A program made the translations under genes and the position numbers. From assembly GCA_015062635.1 (NCBI GenBank), contig SUUF01000117.1, forward strand, positions 1-6,459: a stretch of DNA of 6,459 nucleotides. Direction: 5' to 3'. This stretch comes from Coriobacteriaceae bacterium. GTDB taxonomy: Bacteria > Actinomycetota > Coriobacteriia > Coriobacteriales > Eggerthellaceae. The notes under the pieces were generated by a model. The model was not told the DNA's origin, ran no database searches, and worked only from the letters and a program-made list of their open reading frames with translations. Below, in pieces: positions 1 to 6,367 of the stretch. Within the stretch, counting starts at the first letter, position 1. Every line of letters starts with the position of its first letter.

Positions 1-76
<76 letters not shown>

Positions 77-84
77 GAGAAAAC

Positions 85-116
85 GCAGGTCAGCAGAGAT
101 GCTGACCTGCTTTTTT
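85..116 (+). terminator. Rho-independent terminator of the tRNA-Pro transcript
   Basis: A perfect 11-bp stem, GCAGGTCAGCA (85-95) with TGCTGACCTGC (100-110), closes a GAGA tetraloop and is followed by six T residues (111-116). It begins 8 nt after the tRNA CCA end, so it should end the tRNA transcript and separate it from the downstream regulator gene. Confidence 0.95.
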
Positions 117-161
117 GTTGGATGTCAACCTAACGGGGTTACGGGCGCGACGGGGGGATTC

Positions 162-533
162 TTGAATTATCTCAAGCATATGCTTGCGCAACGCGGTATC
201 TCGATTTCGGAATTCGCTCGAACCACCGGAATCTCGCAACCGGCCATGAACCGGATCGTGAACGGCAAATCGCGCATCGAATCGATTCGGGCCGAGAACT
301 TCCTGCGCATCGCATGGAATCTCGGCATATCGGCAGAACAGCTGTATTTCGGCGAAGACACCTACGATGATGCGAAACGCGATATCGATCGGGTCTACGC
401 GACCACGTCGCGGCAGGGGAGGGACGCGATGGCGGCCAACGCGCGCGGCATCGACGCCGCGTATCCTCACCACGATCCGCTTTTCGATGCGCTGCAATCG
501 ACCGAGGCGGTGGAACACGGCCAATCCGCCTGA
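162..533 (+). CDS. Small XRE-family helix-turn-helix DNA-binding protein
   Basis: Encodes 123 residues from a TTG start. Residues about 1-65 form an XRE/Cro-C1-type helix-turn-helix domain: the segment ISISEFARTTGISQPAMNRI (residues 13-32) has the usual recognition-helix pattern, followed by VNGKSR and a helix ending in GISAEQLYFGED. The rest (about 66-123) is polar, lacks a recognisable domain and is probably disordered or an unclassified tail. No membrane segment or enzyme motif is visible. The TTG at 162 is chosen because a G-rich stretch (152-157) lies just upstream and it begins the helix naturally; ATG 180 (residue 7) is the alternative but has no clear ribosome binding site. The frame is open further upstream but runs back through the tRNA and terminator, so a longer protein is unlikely. 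The family usually acts as transcriptional regulator. Control of the downstream ech operon is possible from position only; the target is unknown. Confidence 0.8.
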   Translation: MNYLKHMLAQRGISISEFARTTGISQPAMNRIVNGKSRIESIRAENFLRIAWNLGISAEQLYFGEDTYDDAKRDIDRVYATTSRQGRDAMAANARGIDAAYPHHDPLFDALQSTEAVEHGQSA

Positions 534-535
534 AA

Positions 536-569
536 CGAACGTATATTCATATCGTACGTTTGACGTTCG
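536..569. repeat. Overlapping inverted repeats (possible operator) after the XRE gene
   Basis: AACGTA (538-543) and TACGTT (555-560) form a perfect inverted repeat with an 11-bp spacer. It can be extended outward by a G-T mismatch or wobble and a C-G pair (536/562). The outer CGAACG (536-541) is also the exact inverse of CGTTCG (564-569). Two overlapping dyads next to a helix-turn-helix gene and ahead of an operon are typical of a binding site, but no bound protein can be named. It lacks a T-run, so it is not a good terminator for the XRE gene. Confidence 0.45.
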
Positions 570-667
570 CATGGCAGACGGCGCGATTGCTCGGGTGAAA
601 GGAACCAAACGGGTAATCCTCGTTCCGTTAGGCGAACAATGAACCCGTTCGTACATTGACGCTTGAA

Positions 668-676
668 TGCGATAAT
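668..676 (+). promoter_or_regulatory. Candidate extended -10 promoter for the ech operon
   Basis: TGCGATAAT matches the extended -10 form TGnTATAAT with one mismatch in the hexamer. A 17-bp spacer puts TTCGTA (648-653) at the -35 position, a weak match of 3 of 6 to TTGACA, which is tolerated when an extended -10 is present. Transcription would begin near 683, giving an untranslated leader of roughly 78 nt before the GTG of echA. TTGACG at 656-661 and TTGACT at 693-698 are nearby -35-like hexamers, but neither has a good -10 at a usual distance. Confidence 0.5.
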
Positions 677-747
677 GGACAGAAGATAAAGTTTGACTTG
701 CTATTCGTAAATCGGGTAGCGTTGCTAAAGGGCTGAGTTTTAGGGAG

Positions 748-754
748 AAAGGGG
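748..754 (+). promoter_or_regulatory. Ribosome binding site that decides the GTG start of echA
   Basis: AAAGGGG ends 6 nt before GTG 761, a normal spacing. The next in-frame candidate, ATG 770, would lie 15 nt away, so GTG is preferred. A very similar AAAGGGGG precedes echB at nearly the same distance, supporting this reading. Confidence 0.75.
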
Positions 755-760
755 TCAGGC

Positions 761-2713
761 GTGGAATTGATGGGATTCCTCCTGCTTTTCCCGCTCGCTG
801 TGGCTGCCGTCCTCGCGGTCGTGCGCAATAGCGCGTTCCGTCGGGTCGTCGTGTACGCTGGTGCCATAGTCATAGCGGTGGCCTCGATTGCATTTGTCGC
901 GATGCACATCGGGACCTATGGCGAGTATTATGATTTCGAATCCGAGATAGTGAACATCGTATGCACGATCGTCGACTTCCTCATCGGGTTCATCGTCGCG
1001 TTCCTGGCGTGGCGCTATAAGAAATGGATGGCGCTCACACTTGCATGCGTCCAGATCGCGCTGACCGCGGTGTTCGTCGCCGGCGGTTGGGAGGCCATGT
1101 ACCCGGTGGCACAAAGCCTTTACGTCGATTCGCTTTCCGTCCTGATGGCGGCCATCATCGGCGTCGTCGGCACCGGCATCGGCGTGTATGCGCTTGGCTA
1201 CATGGATGACCACCACAGCGCGCACCCGGCCATCAAGGACCGCCGTCCCCGCTTCTTCGCCCTGTTCTTCGTGTTTCTTAGCGCGATGTTCCTCATCGTG
1301 TTCTCGAACAACATGGTGTGGCTGTTCACCGGCTGGGAAGTCACGACGGTGTGCTCGTTCCTGCTCATCGGCTACGACCAGAACCAGATCTCGGTCACGA
1401 ACGCGTTCCGCCAGATCGTCATGAACATGCTCGGCGGTATCGCGTTCTGCTGCGCGCTCATCTATTGCGGCGTCGCGATGAAGACCTTCGACTACTCCGA
1501 GTTCATCTCGGCGGGCATGGTCGACCCGTTGCTCGTGGTCGTGCCGCTCGTATGCCTGTCGTTCGCAGGCATCACGAAGGCCGCCCAGATGCCGTTCCAC
1601 ACCTGGCTGCTCGGCGCCATGGTCGCGCCGACCCCCACGTCGGCCTTGCTGCACAGCTCCACGATGGTGAAGGCCGGCGTCTTCATCCTGCTGAAGATGG
1701 CTCCGCTCTACACCGTCAACTTCGTGCCGAGCGTGATGCTCGTGCTCATCGGAGGCATCACCTTCTGCCTGTGCTCGTTCCTCGCGATCTCGCAATCGAA
1801 TGCGAAGCGCGTGCTCGCGTACTCCACGATCGCCAATCTCGGCCTGATCGTCGCCTGCGCCGGCGTCGGCACCCCCGAAGCCGTGTGGGCGGGCATGTTC
1901 CTCATCCTGTTCCACGCCGTTGCGAAGTCGCTGCTGTTCATGTGCGTCGGCACCGCCGAGCATCACATCGGCTCCCGCGACATCGAATCGATGGACGGCC
2001 TGTTCCAGACCATGCCTCGCTTGGCCCGTTACATGATGCTCGGCATCATGGTGATGTTCATCGCGCCGTTCGGCATGCTCATCGCGAAGTGGGGCACGCT
2101 CGTTTCGTTCCTCGACGCCCCCACGCCGCATGTCGTGCTCATCCTGCTGCTCGCGTTCGGCTCCGGCGCAACGTTCCTGTTCTGGGCGAAATGGCTCGGC
2201 AAGCTGTCCGGCATCGCCGGCAACCCCGACGACGTCGAGACCACCGTCCACTCCAGCGAGTGGATTGGCACCGGCCTGATGGTGGCGCTCAGCATCCTCT
2301 GCTGCATCGCCATGCCGGCCATCTCCGACTTCGTCGTGCGCCCGTACATCGAGGGCGTCTGGGGAGAATTCCTCACCGTGCTCTCGTCCGACAACCTCTG
2401 GATCTCGAGCATCTGCTCGATCTTCGTCGTCTGCGTGCTGTTCGGCGCGCTCGGCCGCCCGTCCAAGAAGAAGCATGTGGGCATCTACCTGTCGGGCATC
2501 TCCGCCGACAACGATGCGCACGTGTTCAGGAACTCCATGTCCGGCACTACGACTGCCTCTGCGCGTAACTGGTACATGGAGAGCCTCTTCGGCGAGCAGG
2601 CGATCGACCCGGTCGGCACCGTCGTGTGCATCGGCATCATCGTCGGTGCCTTCATCGTCGGCATACTCAGCAGCCAGGGAATCTTCATCCCCGGCATTCC
2701 GGGACTCATGTAG
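761..2713 (+). CDS. echA: Ech-type energy-converting hydrogenase, NuoL/MrpD-like ion-translocating membrane subunit EchA
   Basis: Encodes 650 residues, the size expected of EchA. It is a polytopic inner-membrane protein of the NuoL/MrpD/HyfB family, almost wholly made of hydrophobic helices. Conserved proton-channel features are present: Glu193 in the segment TGWEVTTVCSFLLIGYD, Lys273 in TKAAQMPFHTWL, the following APTPTSALLHSSTMVKAG with Lys304, and Lys389 in the HAVAKSLLF segment. These correspond to the charged residues that carry protons through antiporter-like complex I subunits. It is expected to couple electron flow in the hydrogenase to H+ or Na+ translocation; which ion cannot be told from sequence. 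It is the first gene of the operon, starts with GTG behind AAAGGGG, and its stop is 13 nt before echB. NuoL, MrpA/D and HyfB are relatives, but gene order and the ~60-residue final segment ending in a hydrophobic helix favour EchA. Confidence 0.92.
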   Translation: MELMGFLLLFPLAVAAVLAVVRNSAFRRVVVYAGAIVIAVASIAFVAMHIGTYGEYYDFESEIVNIVCTIVDFLIGFIVAFLAWRYKKWMALTLACVQIALTAVFVAGGWEAMYPVAQSLYVDSLSVLMAAIIGVVGTGIGVYALGYMDDHHSAHPAIKDRRPRFFALFFVFLSAMFLIVFSNNMVWLFTGWEVTTVCSFLLIGYDQNQISVTNAFRQIVMNMLGGIAFCCALIYCGVAMKTFDYSEFISAGMVDPLLVVVPLVCLSFAGITKAAQMPFHTWLLGAMVAPTPTSALLHSSTMVKAGVFILLKMAPLYTVNFVPSVMLVLIGGITFCLCSFLAISQSNAKRVLAYSTIANLGLIVACAGVGTPEAVWAGMFLILFHAVAKSLLFMCVGTAEHHIGSRDIESMDGLFQTMPRLARYMMLGIMVMFIAPFGMLIAKWGTLVSFLDAPTPHVVLILLLAFGSGATFLFWAKWLGKLSGIAGNPDDVETTVHSSEWIGTGLMVALSILCCIAMPAISDFVVRPYIEGVWGEFLTVLSSDNLWISSICSIFVVCVLFGALGRPSKKKHVGIYLSGISADNDAHVFRNSMSGTTTASARNWYMESLFGEQAIDPVGTVVCIGIIVGAFIVGILSSQGIFIPGIPGLM

Positions 2714-2726
2714 AAAGGGGGCTGGC

Positions 2727-3614
2727 ATGAACTCGATTATCTCGAACCCGATTTTCCTCGTCGTCATCGGCACCATCGGCTTCGCCATCTGCGCGCCGGT
2801 CATCGGATGCCTGCTCGCCGGCCTGGAACGTAAGATCAGCGCCCGCATGCAGGGGCGCGTCGGTCCCTCGATCCTGCAGCCCTATTACGATGTGCGCAAG
2901 CTCATCGAAAAGGACGATGTCTCGGTGAATGGCGCAGACGGCATCTACGTCTCGTGCGCGCTCATCTTCGCTTTCCTCGCCGGCGGCATCTTCTACTCCG
3001 GCCAGAACCTGCTGCTGTGCGTGTTCGTCATCACGCTGTCGGTGCTGTTCTTCATCATCGCGGCCTATTCGACCCGCAGCCCGTATGCTGAAATCGGCGC
3101 CCATCGTGAGACGATGCAGGTCATGGCCTACGAGCCCGCCGTGCTTCTGATGGCCGTGGGCTTCTACCAGGCAACCGGCACCTTCAACGTCGGCGGCGTG
3201 TTCTTCATGAACGGCCCCATCGTCGTGCCGCTCATCGGCGTGTTCATCGCCCTTGCGTTCGTGCTCACCATCAAGCTGCGCAAGTCGCCGTTCGACCTGT
3301 CGTATTCGCACCATGGCCACCAGGAAATCGTCAAGGGCATCACGACCGAGATGAGCGGCAAGACGCTCGCCCAGGTAGAGATCATGCACTGGTGCGAGAC
3401 CGTGCTGTTCCTGGGGTGGGTCGGCATGTTCTTCGTGTGGGGCGGCCCGGTCTTCCTGCTCGTCGGCCTGGCATGCGCGCTCGTCATCTGGTTCCTCGAG
3501 ATCTGGATCGACAACAACTTCGCCCGCGTGAAGTGGCAGTCGATGCTCCGGTGGTCGTGGATCGTGGCGCTCGTCGCCGGCGGCATCAACATCGCCGTCC
3601 TCGCATTCATCTAG
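2727..3614 (+). CDS. echB: Ech hydrogenase NuoH/HyfC-like membrane anchor subunit EchB
   Basis: Encodes 295 residues, usual EchB length. It is a multi-helix membrane protein of the NuoH/HycD family that links the peripheral hydrogenase arm to the EchA ion channel. Family motifs are clear. ERKISARMQGRVGP lies at residues 34-47, followed by a D-x-x-KLIEKDD segment. AEIGAHRETMQVMAYEPAVLL is in the middle, the counterpart of the NuoH cytoplasmic loop. KSPFDLS starts at Lys186, then HHGHQEIVKGITTEMSGK at 195-212 with its conserved His, Glu and Gly. These charged loop residues correspond to those lining the quinone pocket entrance in complex I, a site thought to be used here only for energy transmission. 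The ATG at 2727 has GAAAGGGGG (2713-2721) upstream. The gene is 13 nt after echA and 19 nt before echC. Confidence 0.93.
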   Translation: MNSIISNPIFLVVIGTIGFAICAPVIGCLLAGLERKISARMQGRVGPSILQPYYDVRKLIEKDDVSVNGADGIYVSCALIFAFLAGGIFYSGQNLLLCVFVITLSVLFFIIAAYSTRSPYAEIGAHRETMQVMAYEPAVLLMAVGFYQATGTFNVGGVFFMNGPIVVPLIGVFIALAFVLTIKLRKSPFDLSYSHHGHQEIVKGITTEMSGKTLAQVEIMHWCETVLFLGWVGMFFVWGGPVFLLVGLACALVIWFLEIWIDNNFARVKWQSMLRWSWIVALVAGGINIAVLAFI

Positions 3615-3633
3615 TATCGGAAGGAGATAAGCA

Positions 3634-4077
3634 ATGCCTTTCGCATCTAAGTCGCCTTGGGTCATCCATTACGATGCCAGCAGCTGCAACGGTTGCGACA
3701 TCGAGGTGCTCGCGGCCCTGTGCCCGGGTTATGACGTCGAGCGCTTCGGCATCATCAACACCGGCAACCCCAAGCACGCCGACATCTTCCTCGTCACCGG
3801 CAGCGTGAACGAGCGCAACATCAAGGTCGTGCAAGAGATCTACAACCAGATGGTCGAGCCGAAGGTCGTCATCGCATGCGGCGTGTGCGCATGCTCCGGC
3901 GGCATCTTCCACGACTGCTACAACGTCATCGGCGGTGTCGACCAGGCCATCCCGGTCGACGTGTACGCCCCGGGCTGCGCGGTGCGCCCCGAGGCCATCA
4001 TCGACGCCGTCGTGCAGGGCATCGGCATCCTCGACGAGAAGTCGAAGGCCCTCGCCGCGAAGAAGAAGGGAGCGTAA
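3634..4077 (+). CDS. echC: Ech hydrogenase small subunit EchC (NuoB-like, proximal [4Fe-4S] cluster)
   Basis: Encodes 147 residues, the compact size of EchC/NuoB proteins. It binds the single [4Fe-4S] cluster next to the NiFe site and passes electrons between EchF and EchE. Expected ligands are Cys18 and Cys21 in the motif CNGCDIE, Cys85 in GVCACSGG, and Cys115 in PGCAVRPEA. The last motif reads GCAVRPE where NuoB and many relatives have GCPPRPE. Extra cysteines at 30, 82, 87 and 95 are not standard NuoB ligands. The VDVY segment just before Cys115 and the GGVD element are typical of the family. There is no twin-arginine signal, so the subunit faces the cytoplasm, as in group 4 enzymes. The C-terminus is short and Lys/Ala-rich. 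Start ATG 3634 has a strong GGAAGGAG (3619-3626). The stop lies 3 nt before echD, so translation is probably linked. Confidence 0.93.
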   Translation: MPFASKSPWVIHYDASSCNGCDIEVLAALCPGYDVERFGIINTGNPKHADIFLVTGSVNERNIKVVQEIYNQMVEPKVVIACGVCACSGGIFHDCYNVIGGVDQAIPVDVYAPGCAVRPEAIIDAVVQGIGILDEKSKALAAKKKGA

Positions 4078-4080
4078 CCC

Positions 4081-4641
4081 ATGCCCCTCGAGCACAAATT
4101 CATCGATTTCACCCTCGACGACATCACGCGGGTGAAGGAAGAGAAGCTGGCCGACGGATGGCGTGCCGTTCAGGTGCTGTGCACGAACTGCGATGACGGC
4201 ATCGAAATCCTGTACAGCTACACCAAGGGCAACGTCATGGAGAACTACATCGTGCATGGCGTGACCAAGCAGGACACGGTGCCGAGCATCACCGACGCGT
4301 TCATCGGGATGTTCCCGTTCGAGAACGAGGCGCATGACCTGTTCGGCGTGAACGTCGAGGGCATCGCCATCGACTTCGCCGGCAAGTTCTACGACCTCGC
4401 CCAACCCGAGCCGATGACCATCATCTCGCCCGAGAAGAAGGCCGCCCGCGACAAGGCCGCCAAGGTGGCAGCGGCGAAGAAGGCCGCGGCGCAGGAGAAG
4501 GTCGAGACGGCGGCACCGTCCGTCGAGCAGCAACGCGCCGACTTCGAGGCCAAGATCGCGAATCTCGACCCCGAGAAGCAAGCCAAGATGCGCGCTGCGT
4601 TCGAGGCCAAACTAGCCAAGCAGGCAAAGGAAGGGGAGTAA
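4081..4641 (+). CDS. echD: Ech hydrogenase NuoC-like subunit EchD with extra C-terminal tail
   Basis: Encodes 186 residues, of which about 1-110 are the NuoC/30-kDa-like EchD domain. The family signature appears as FENEAHDLFG at residues 80-89, the counterpart of the E-R-E-x-x-D-x-x-G motif of NuoC, preceded by a PSITDAF helix. EchD is a structural subunit of the soluble arm, packing against EchE and EchC; it binds no cofactor. EchD proteins as I recall them end near 110-125 residues. This one continues with an Ala/Lys-rich linker (about 114-146) and then a 35-residue charged helical segment (147-181) that is nearly the same as the end of EchF in this operon. ATG 4081 has AAGGGAG (4066-4072) upstream, inside the end of echC. 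The stop is one base before the echE start, so translation is very likely coupled. Function of the tail is unknown. Confidence 0.88.
   Translation: MPLEHKFIDFTLDDITRVKEEKLADGWRAVQVLCTNCDDGIEILYSYTKGNVMENYIVHGVTKQDTVPSITDAFIGMFPFENEAHDLFGVNVEGIAIDFAGKFYDLAQPEPMTIISPEKKAARDKAAKVAAAKKAAAQEKVETAAPSVEQQRADFEAKIANLDPEKQAKMRAAFEAKLAKQAKEGE
4519..4623 (+). repeat. Tail module copy 1 (EchD residues 147-181)
   Basis: Codes for a 35-residue segment containing FEAKIANLDPEKQAK and FEAKLAKQ. It aligns without gaps with EchF residues 137-171 (6147-6251), with 26 of 35 positions identical; most differences are conservative, such as V/I, L/M and L/I. In the last 25 aligned codons about half are identical at the DNA level too, so the copies have diverged since duplication or were kept alike by selection on protein sequence. 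Within the segment, FEAKIA and FEAKLA look like a short internal repeat 18 residues apart. Confidence 0.9.
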
Positions 4642-4642
4642 C

Positions 4643-5731
4643 ATGGCGAAAGCAACGATCATTCCCTTCGGCCCGCAGCACCCGGTGCTGCCTGAACCGT
4701 TGCACCTCGACCTCGTCGTCGACGACGAGAAGGTCGTCGAAGCCGTCCCTCAGATCGGCTTCGTGCACCGCGGCCTCGAGAAGCTCACCGAGACGCGCGA
4801 CTACAACCAGTTCATCTATGTCGCGGAACGCATTTGCGGCATCTGCGCCTTCGGCCATTCGATGGGCTACGCTGAGACCATCGAGAGCCTGATGGGCGTG
4901 CAGATCCCCGAGCGCGCCGAGTACATCCGCGTCATCCTGCACGAGCTTTCCCGCGTGCACTCGCACATCCTGTGGATGGGCCTCGCCGCCGACGCATTCG
5001 GCTATGAGAGCCTGTTCATGCACTGCTGGCGCCTGCGCGAGCGCGTGCTCGACGTGTTCGAGATGACCACCGGCGGGCGCGTCATCTTCTCGGATGTGTG
5101 CGTTGGCGGCGTGAACCGCGACCTCACGCCCGAGATGCAGCGCAAGATGCTCGACACGCTCAACGGCCTGAAGGACGAATACGGCACGCTGTGCAAGGCG
5201 TTCCTGAACGATACGTCGGTTCGCAGCCGTTTGGTGGGCGTCGGCGTCATCAGCCAGGAATCGGCCTTCGCGCAGGGCATGGTGGGCCCGTTCGCCCGCG
5301 CGTCCAACGTGAACAACGACGTGCGCTGCTATGGCAACGGCGCATATGGAAAGCTCTCCGACTTCCAGCCCGTGCTCGACACCGATGGCGACTGCTATGC
5401 CCGCGTGAAGGTTCGCGCGCTCGAGGTGCTGCAATCGATCGACATCATCGAGGAGCTGCTGAAAACGATGCCCGACGGCGATATCGCCGTAAAGGTGAAG
5501 GGTTCGCCAGCTCCCGGCGCCCAGGCCACGAACACGCTCGAGCAGCCGCGCGGCGAATGCTTCTACTACGCCAAGAGCAACGGCACGAAGTACCTCGAGC
5601 GCATGCGCATGCGCACCCCAACGAGCATGAACCTCGCCGGCATGGCTACCGCCCTCGCGGGTTGCCAGCTTGCCGACGTCAACATGATCGTCTTGACGAT
5701 TGACCCCTGCATCAGCTGCACGGAAAGGTAG
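4643..5731 (+). CDS. echE: Ech [NiFe] hydrogenase catalytic large subunit EchE
   Basis: Encodes 362 residues, standard EchE length. This is the catalytic subunit that interconverts H+ and H2 at a NiFe(CN)2CO centre. The N-terminal GPQHPVLPEPLHL (10-22) is characteristic of group 4/NuoD proteins. Nickel ligands are complete: Cys65 and Cys68 in ERICGICAFGHS, and Cys356 and Cys359 in the final DPCISCTER. NuoD of complex I lacks these cysteines, so this is a real hydrogenase. The chain ends at Arg362, the residue after which other NiFe large subunits are normally cut by an endopeptidase, so there is no C-terminal extension to remove. ATG 4643 has AAGGGGAG (4631-4638) only 4 nt away, overlapping the echD stop. 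HypA-F type factors are needed for cofactor assembly and are not encoded in this window. HycE/HyfG and CooH are relatives, but the size and gene order favour EchE. Confidence 0.94.
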   Translation: MAKATIIPFGPQHPVLPEPLHLDLVVDDEKVVEAVPQIGFVHRGLEKLTETRDYNQFIYVAERICGICAFGHSMGYAETIESLMGVQIPERAEYIRVILHELSRVHSHILWMGLAADAFGYESLFMHCWRLRERVLDVFEMTTGGRVIFSDVCVGGVNRDLTPEMQRKMLDTLNGLKDEYGTLCKAFLNDTSVRSRLVGVGVISQESAFAQGMVGPFARASNVNNDVRCYGNGAYGKLSDFQPVLDTDGDCYARVKVRALEVLQSIDIIEELLKTMPDGDIAVKVKGSPAPGAQATNTLEQPRGECFYYAKSNGTKYLERMRMRTPTSMNLAGMATALAGCQLADVNMIVLTIDPCISCTER

Positions 5732-5738
5732 GCCGGTT

Positions 5739-6263
5739 ATGGGAAGTTTCAAACTCGGGGGCATGACCCTCAAATCGCTCTTCTCGAAACCGGAGACCAT
5801 CCAGTATCCGGTTCAGGAACGCTATAAGCCCGAGGGGCTGAAAGGCCACATCGCCATCGATGCCGAGACCTGCATCCTGTGCGGCATCTGCCAGAAGACG
5901 TGCCCGACCGGCGCCATCGAGGTTGACAAAGCGGGGGAGGCCTGGCGCATCGACCGCTTCCGTTGCGTGCAATGCGGCGCCTGCTGGCGTGCATGCCCGA
6001 AGGAATCGCTGACGATGGAGAACACCTACACGCCGCCGGCGACCACCAAGAGCGTCGACAGCTACGAGGTGCATCCGAAGAAGCCCGAGCGTAAGGCACC
6101 CGCCGCTGCCGAGGGTTCGGCTGCCGCGCCGAAGAAGCCCGCGATGTCCATCGAAGAGCAGCGCGCCGCGATGGAGGCGAAGATCGCGAACATGGACCCC
6201 GAGAAGGCGGCCAAGGTCCGCGCGAATTTCGAGGCGAAGATCGCGAAACAACAACAGCAATAA
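5739..6263 (+). CDS. echF: Ech hydrogenase ferredoxin-like 2x[4Fe-4S] subunit EchF with extra C-terminal tail
   Basis: Encodes 174 residues. Residues about 37-95 form a NuoI/HycF-like double-cluster domain: Cys45, 48, 51 with Cys55-Pro, and Cys76, 79, 82 with Cys86-Pro, both standard C-x2-C-x2-C-x3-CP motifs. It is the expected entry point for electrons from reduced ferredoxin, relaying them to EchC. The N-terminal segment (about 9-35), with LKSLFSKP and a YP element, resembles the anchor region of NuoI/EchF. Beyond residue ~100 is a Lys/Pro/Ala-rich linker, then a 35-residue charged segment (137-171) nearly matching the EchD tail, and a run of four glutamines at the end. Usual EchF lengths, as I recall, are near 120-130 residues, so the tail is an addition. 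ATG 5739 has GGAAAGG (5721-5727) upstream. It is the last gene of the operon, 7 nt after echE. Confidence 0.92.
   Translation: MGSFKLGGMTLKSLFSKPETIQYPVQERYKPEGLKGHIAIDAETCILCGICQKTCPTGAIEVDKAGEAWRIDRFRCVQCGACWRACPKESLTMENTYTPPATTKSVDSYEVHPKKPERKAPAAAEGSAAAPKKPAMSIEEQRAAMEAKIANMDPEKAAKVRANFEAKIAKQQQQ
6147..6251 (+). repeat. Tail module copy 2 (EchF residues 137-171)
   Basis: The second copy of the module seen at the end of EchD. It reads SIEEQRAAMEAKIAN, then MDPEKAAKVRANFEAKIAKQ. Most E, K, R and A positions are kept between the copies, including the DPEK turn. The pattern suggests two amphipathic helices separated by a DP break. It sits after a flexible linker and outside the iron-sulfur domain, so it should be free to bind a partner. 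Confidence 0.9.
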
Positions 6264-6315
6264 GCCATACGCCATACCCTTCTGGGTGTACCGTTCGGCG
6301 ACTTTGTGTGCAAGC

Positions 6316-6361
6316 CACCCGCTATTCCCATTGCTTGACGGCTGCTGGGGGATAGCGGGTG
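6316..6361 (+). terminator. Strong hairpin after echF, possible transcript end (no T-run)
   Basis: CACCCGCTATTCCC (6316-6329) pairs with GGGGATAGCGGGTG (6348-6361): 14 bp with a single T-G wobble, around an 18-nt loop. It lies 52 nt after the echF stop and is the only strong hairpin between the operon and the next gene. No T-run follows, so it is not a classical intrinsic terminator. It could protect the 3' end of the ech mRNA, help rho-dependent termination, or, as an inverted repeat ending 6 bp before the -10 box at 6368, serve as a regulator site for the next gene. Confidence 0.4.
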
Positions 6362-6367
6362 ATATTG

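Larger units (their letters stand above)
534..760 (+). other. Intergenic control region upstream of the ech operon
   Basis: This 227-bp gap holds no convincing gene. Short open frames across it lack ribosome binding sites or are shadows. Its right half (about 650-740) is more AT-rich than the flanking genes and carries the best promoter candidate. The left half has several CGAAC/GTTCG and AACGTA/TACGTT elements in inverted orientation. AACGGGT (608-614) can also pair with ACCCGTT (643-649), so part of the region could fold as RNA or act as operator DNA. No known riboswitch class was recognised. Confidence 0.6.

Noticed and set aside
633..651. CGAAC/GTTCG dyad as a LexA (Cheo box) SOS operator
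   Set aside because: The Cheo box has a 4-bp spacer between half-sites; here it is 9 bp, and the neighbouring genes have no link to DNA repair.
755..2848. A 697-residue open frame on the minus strand, opposite echA
   Set aside because: It is a shadow of the GC-rich coding strand. Its product is abnormally rich in D, H, R, A and E, has no family motif, and lies opposite a gene with clear conserved residues.
4421..5800. A 459-residue minus-strand open frame opposite echD, echE and the start of echF
   Set aside because: Same cause as above: codon bias leaves the opposite frame open. No start signal and no plausible domain; the plus strand carries the Ech subunits with intact motifs.
6272..6290. 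Short hairpin ATACCC/GGGTGT just after echF as terminator
   Set aside because: Only 6 bp with one wobble and no T-run; too weak to call.
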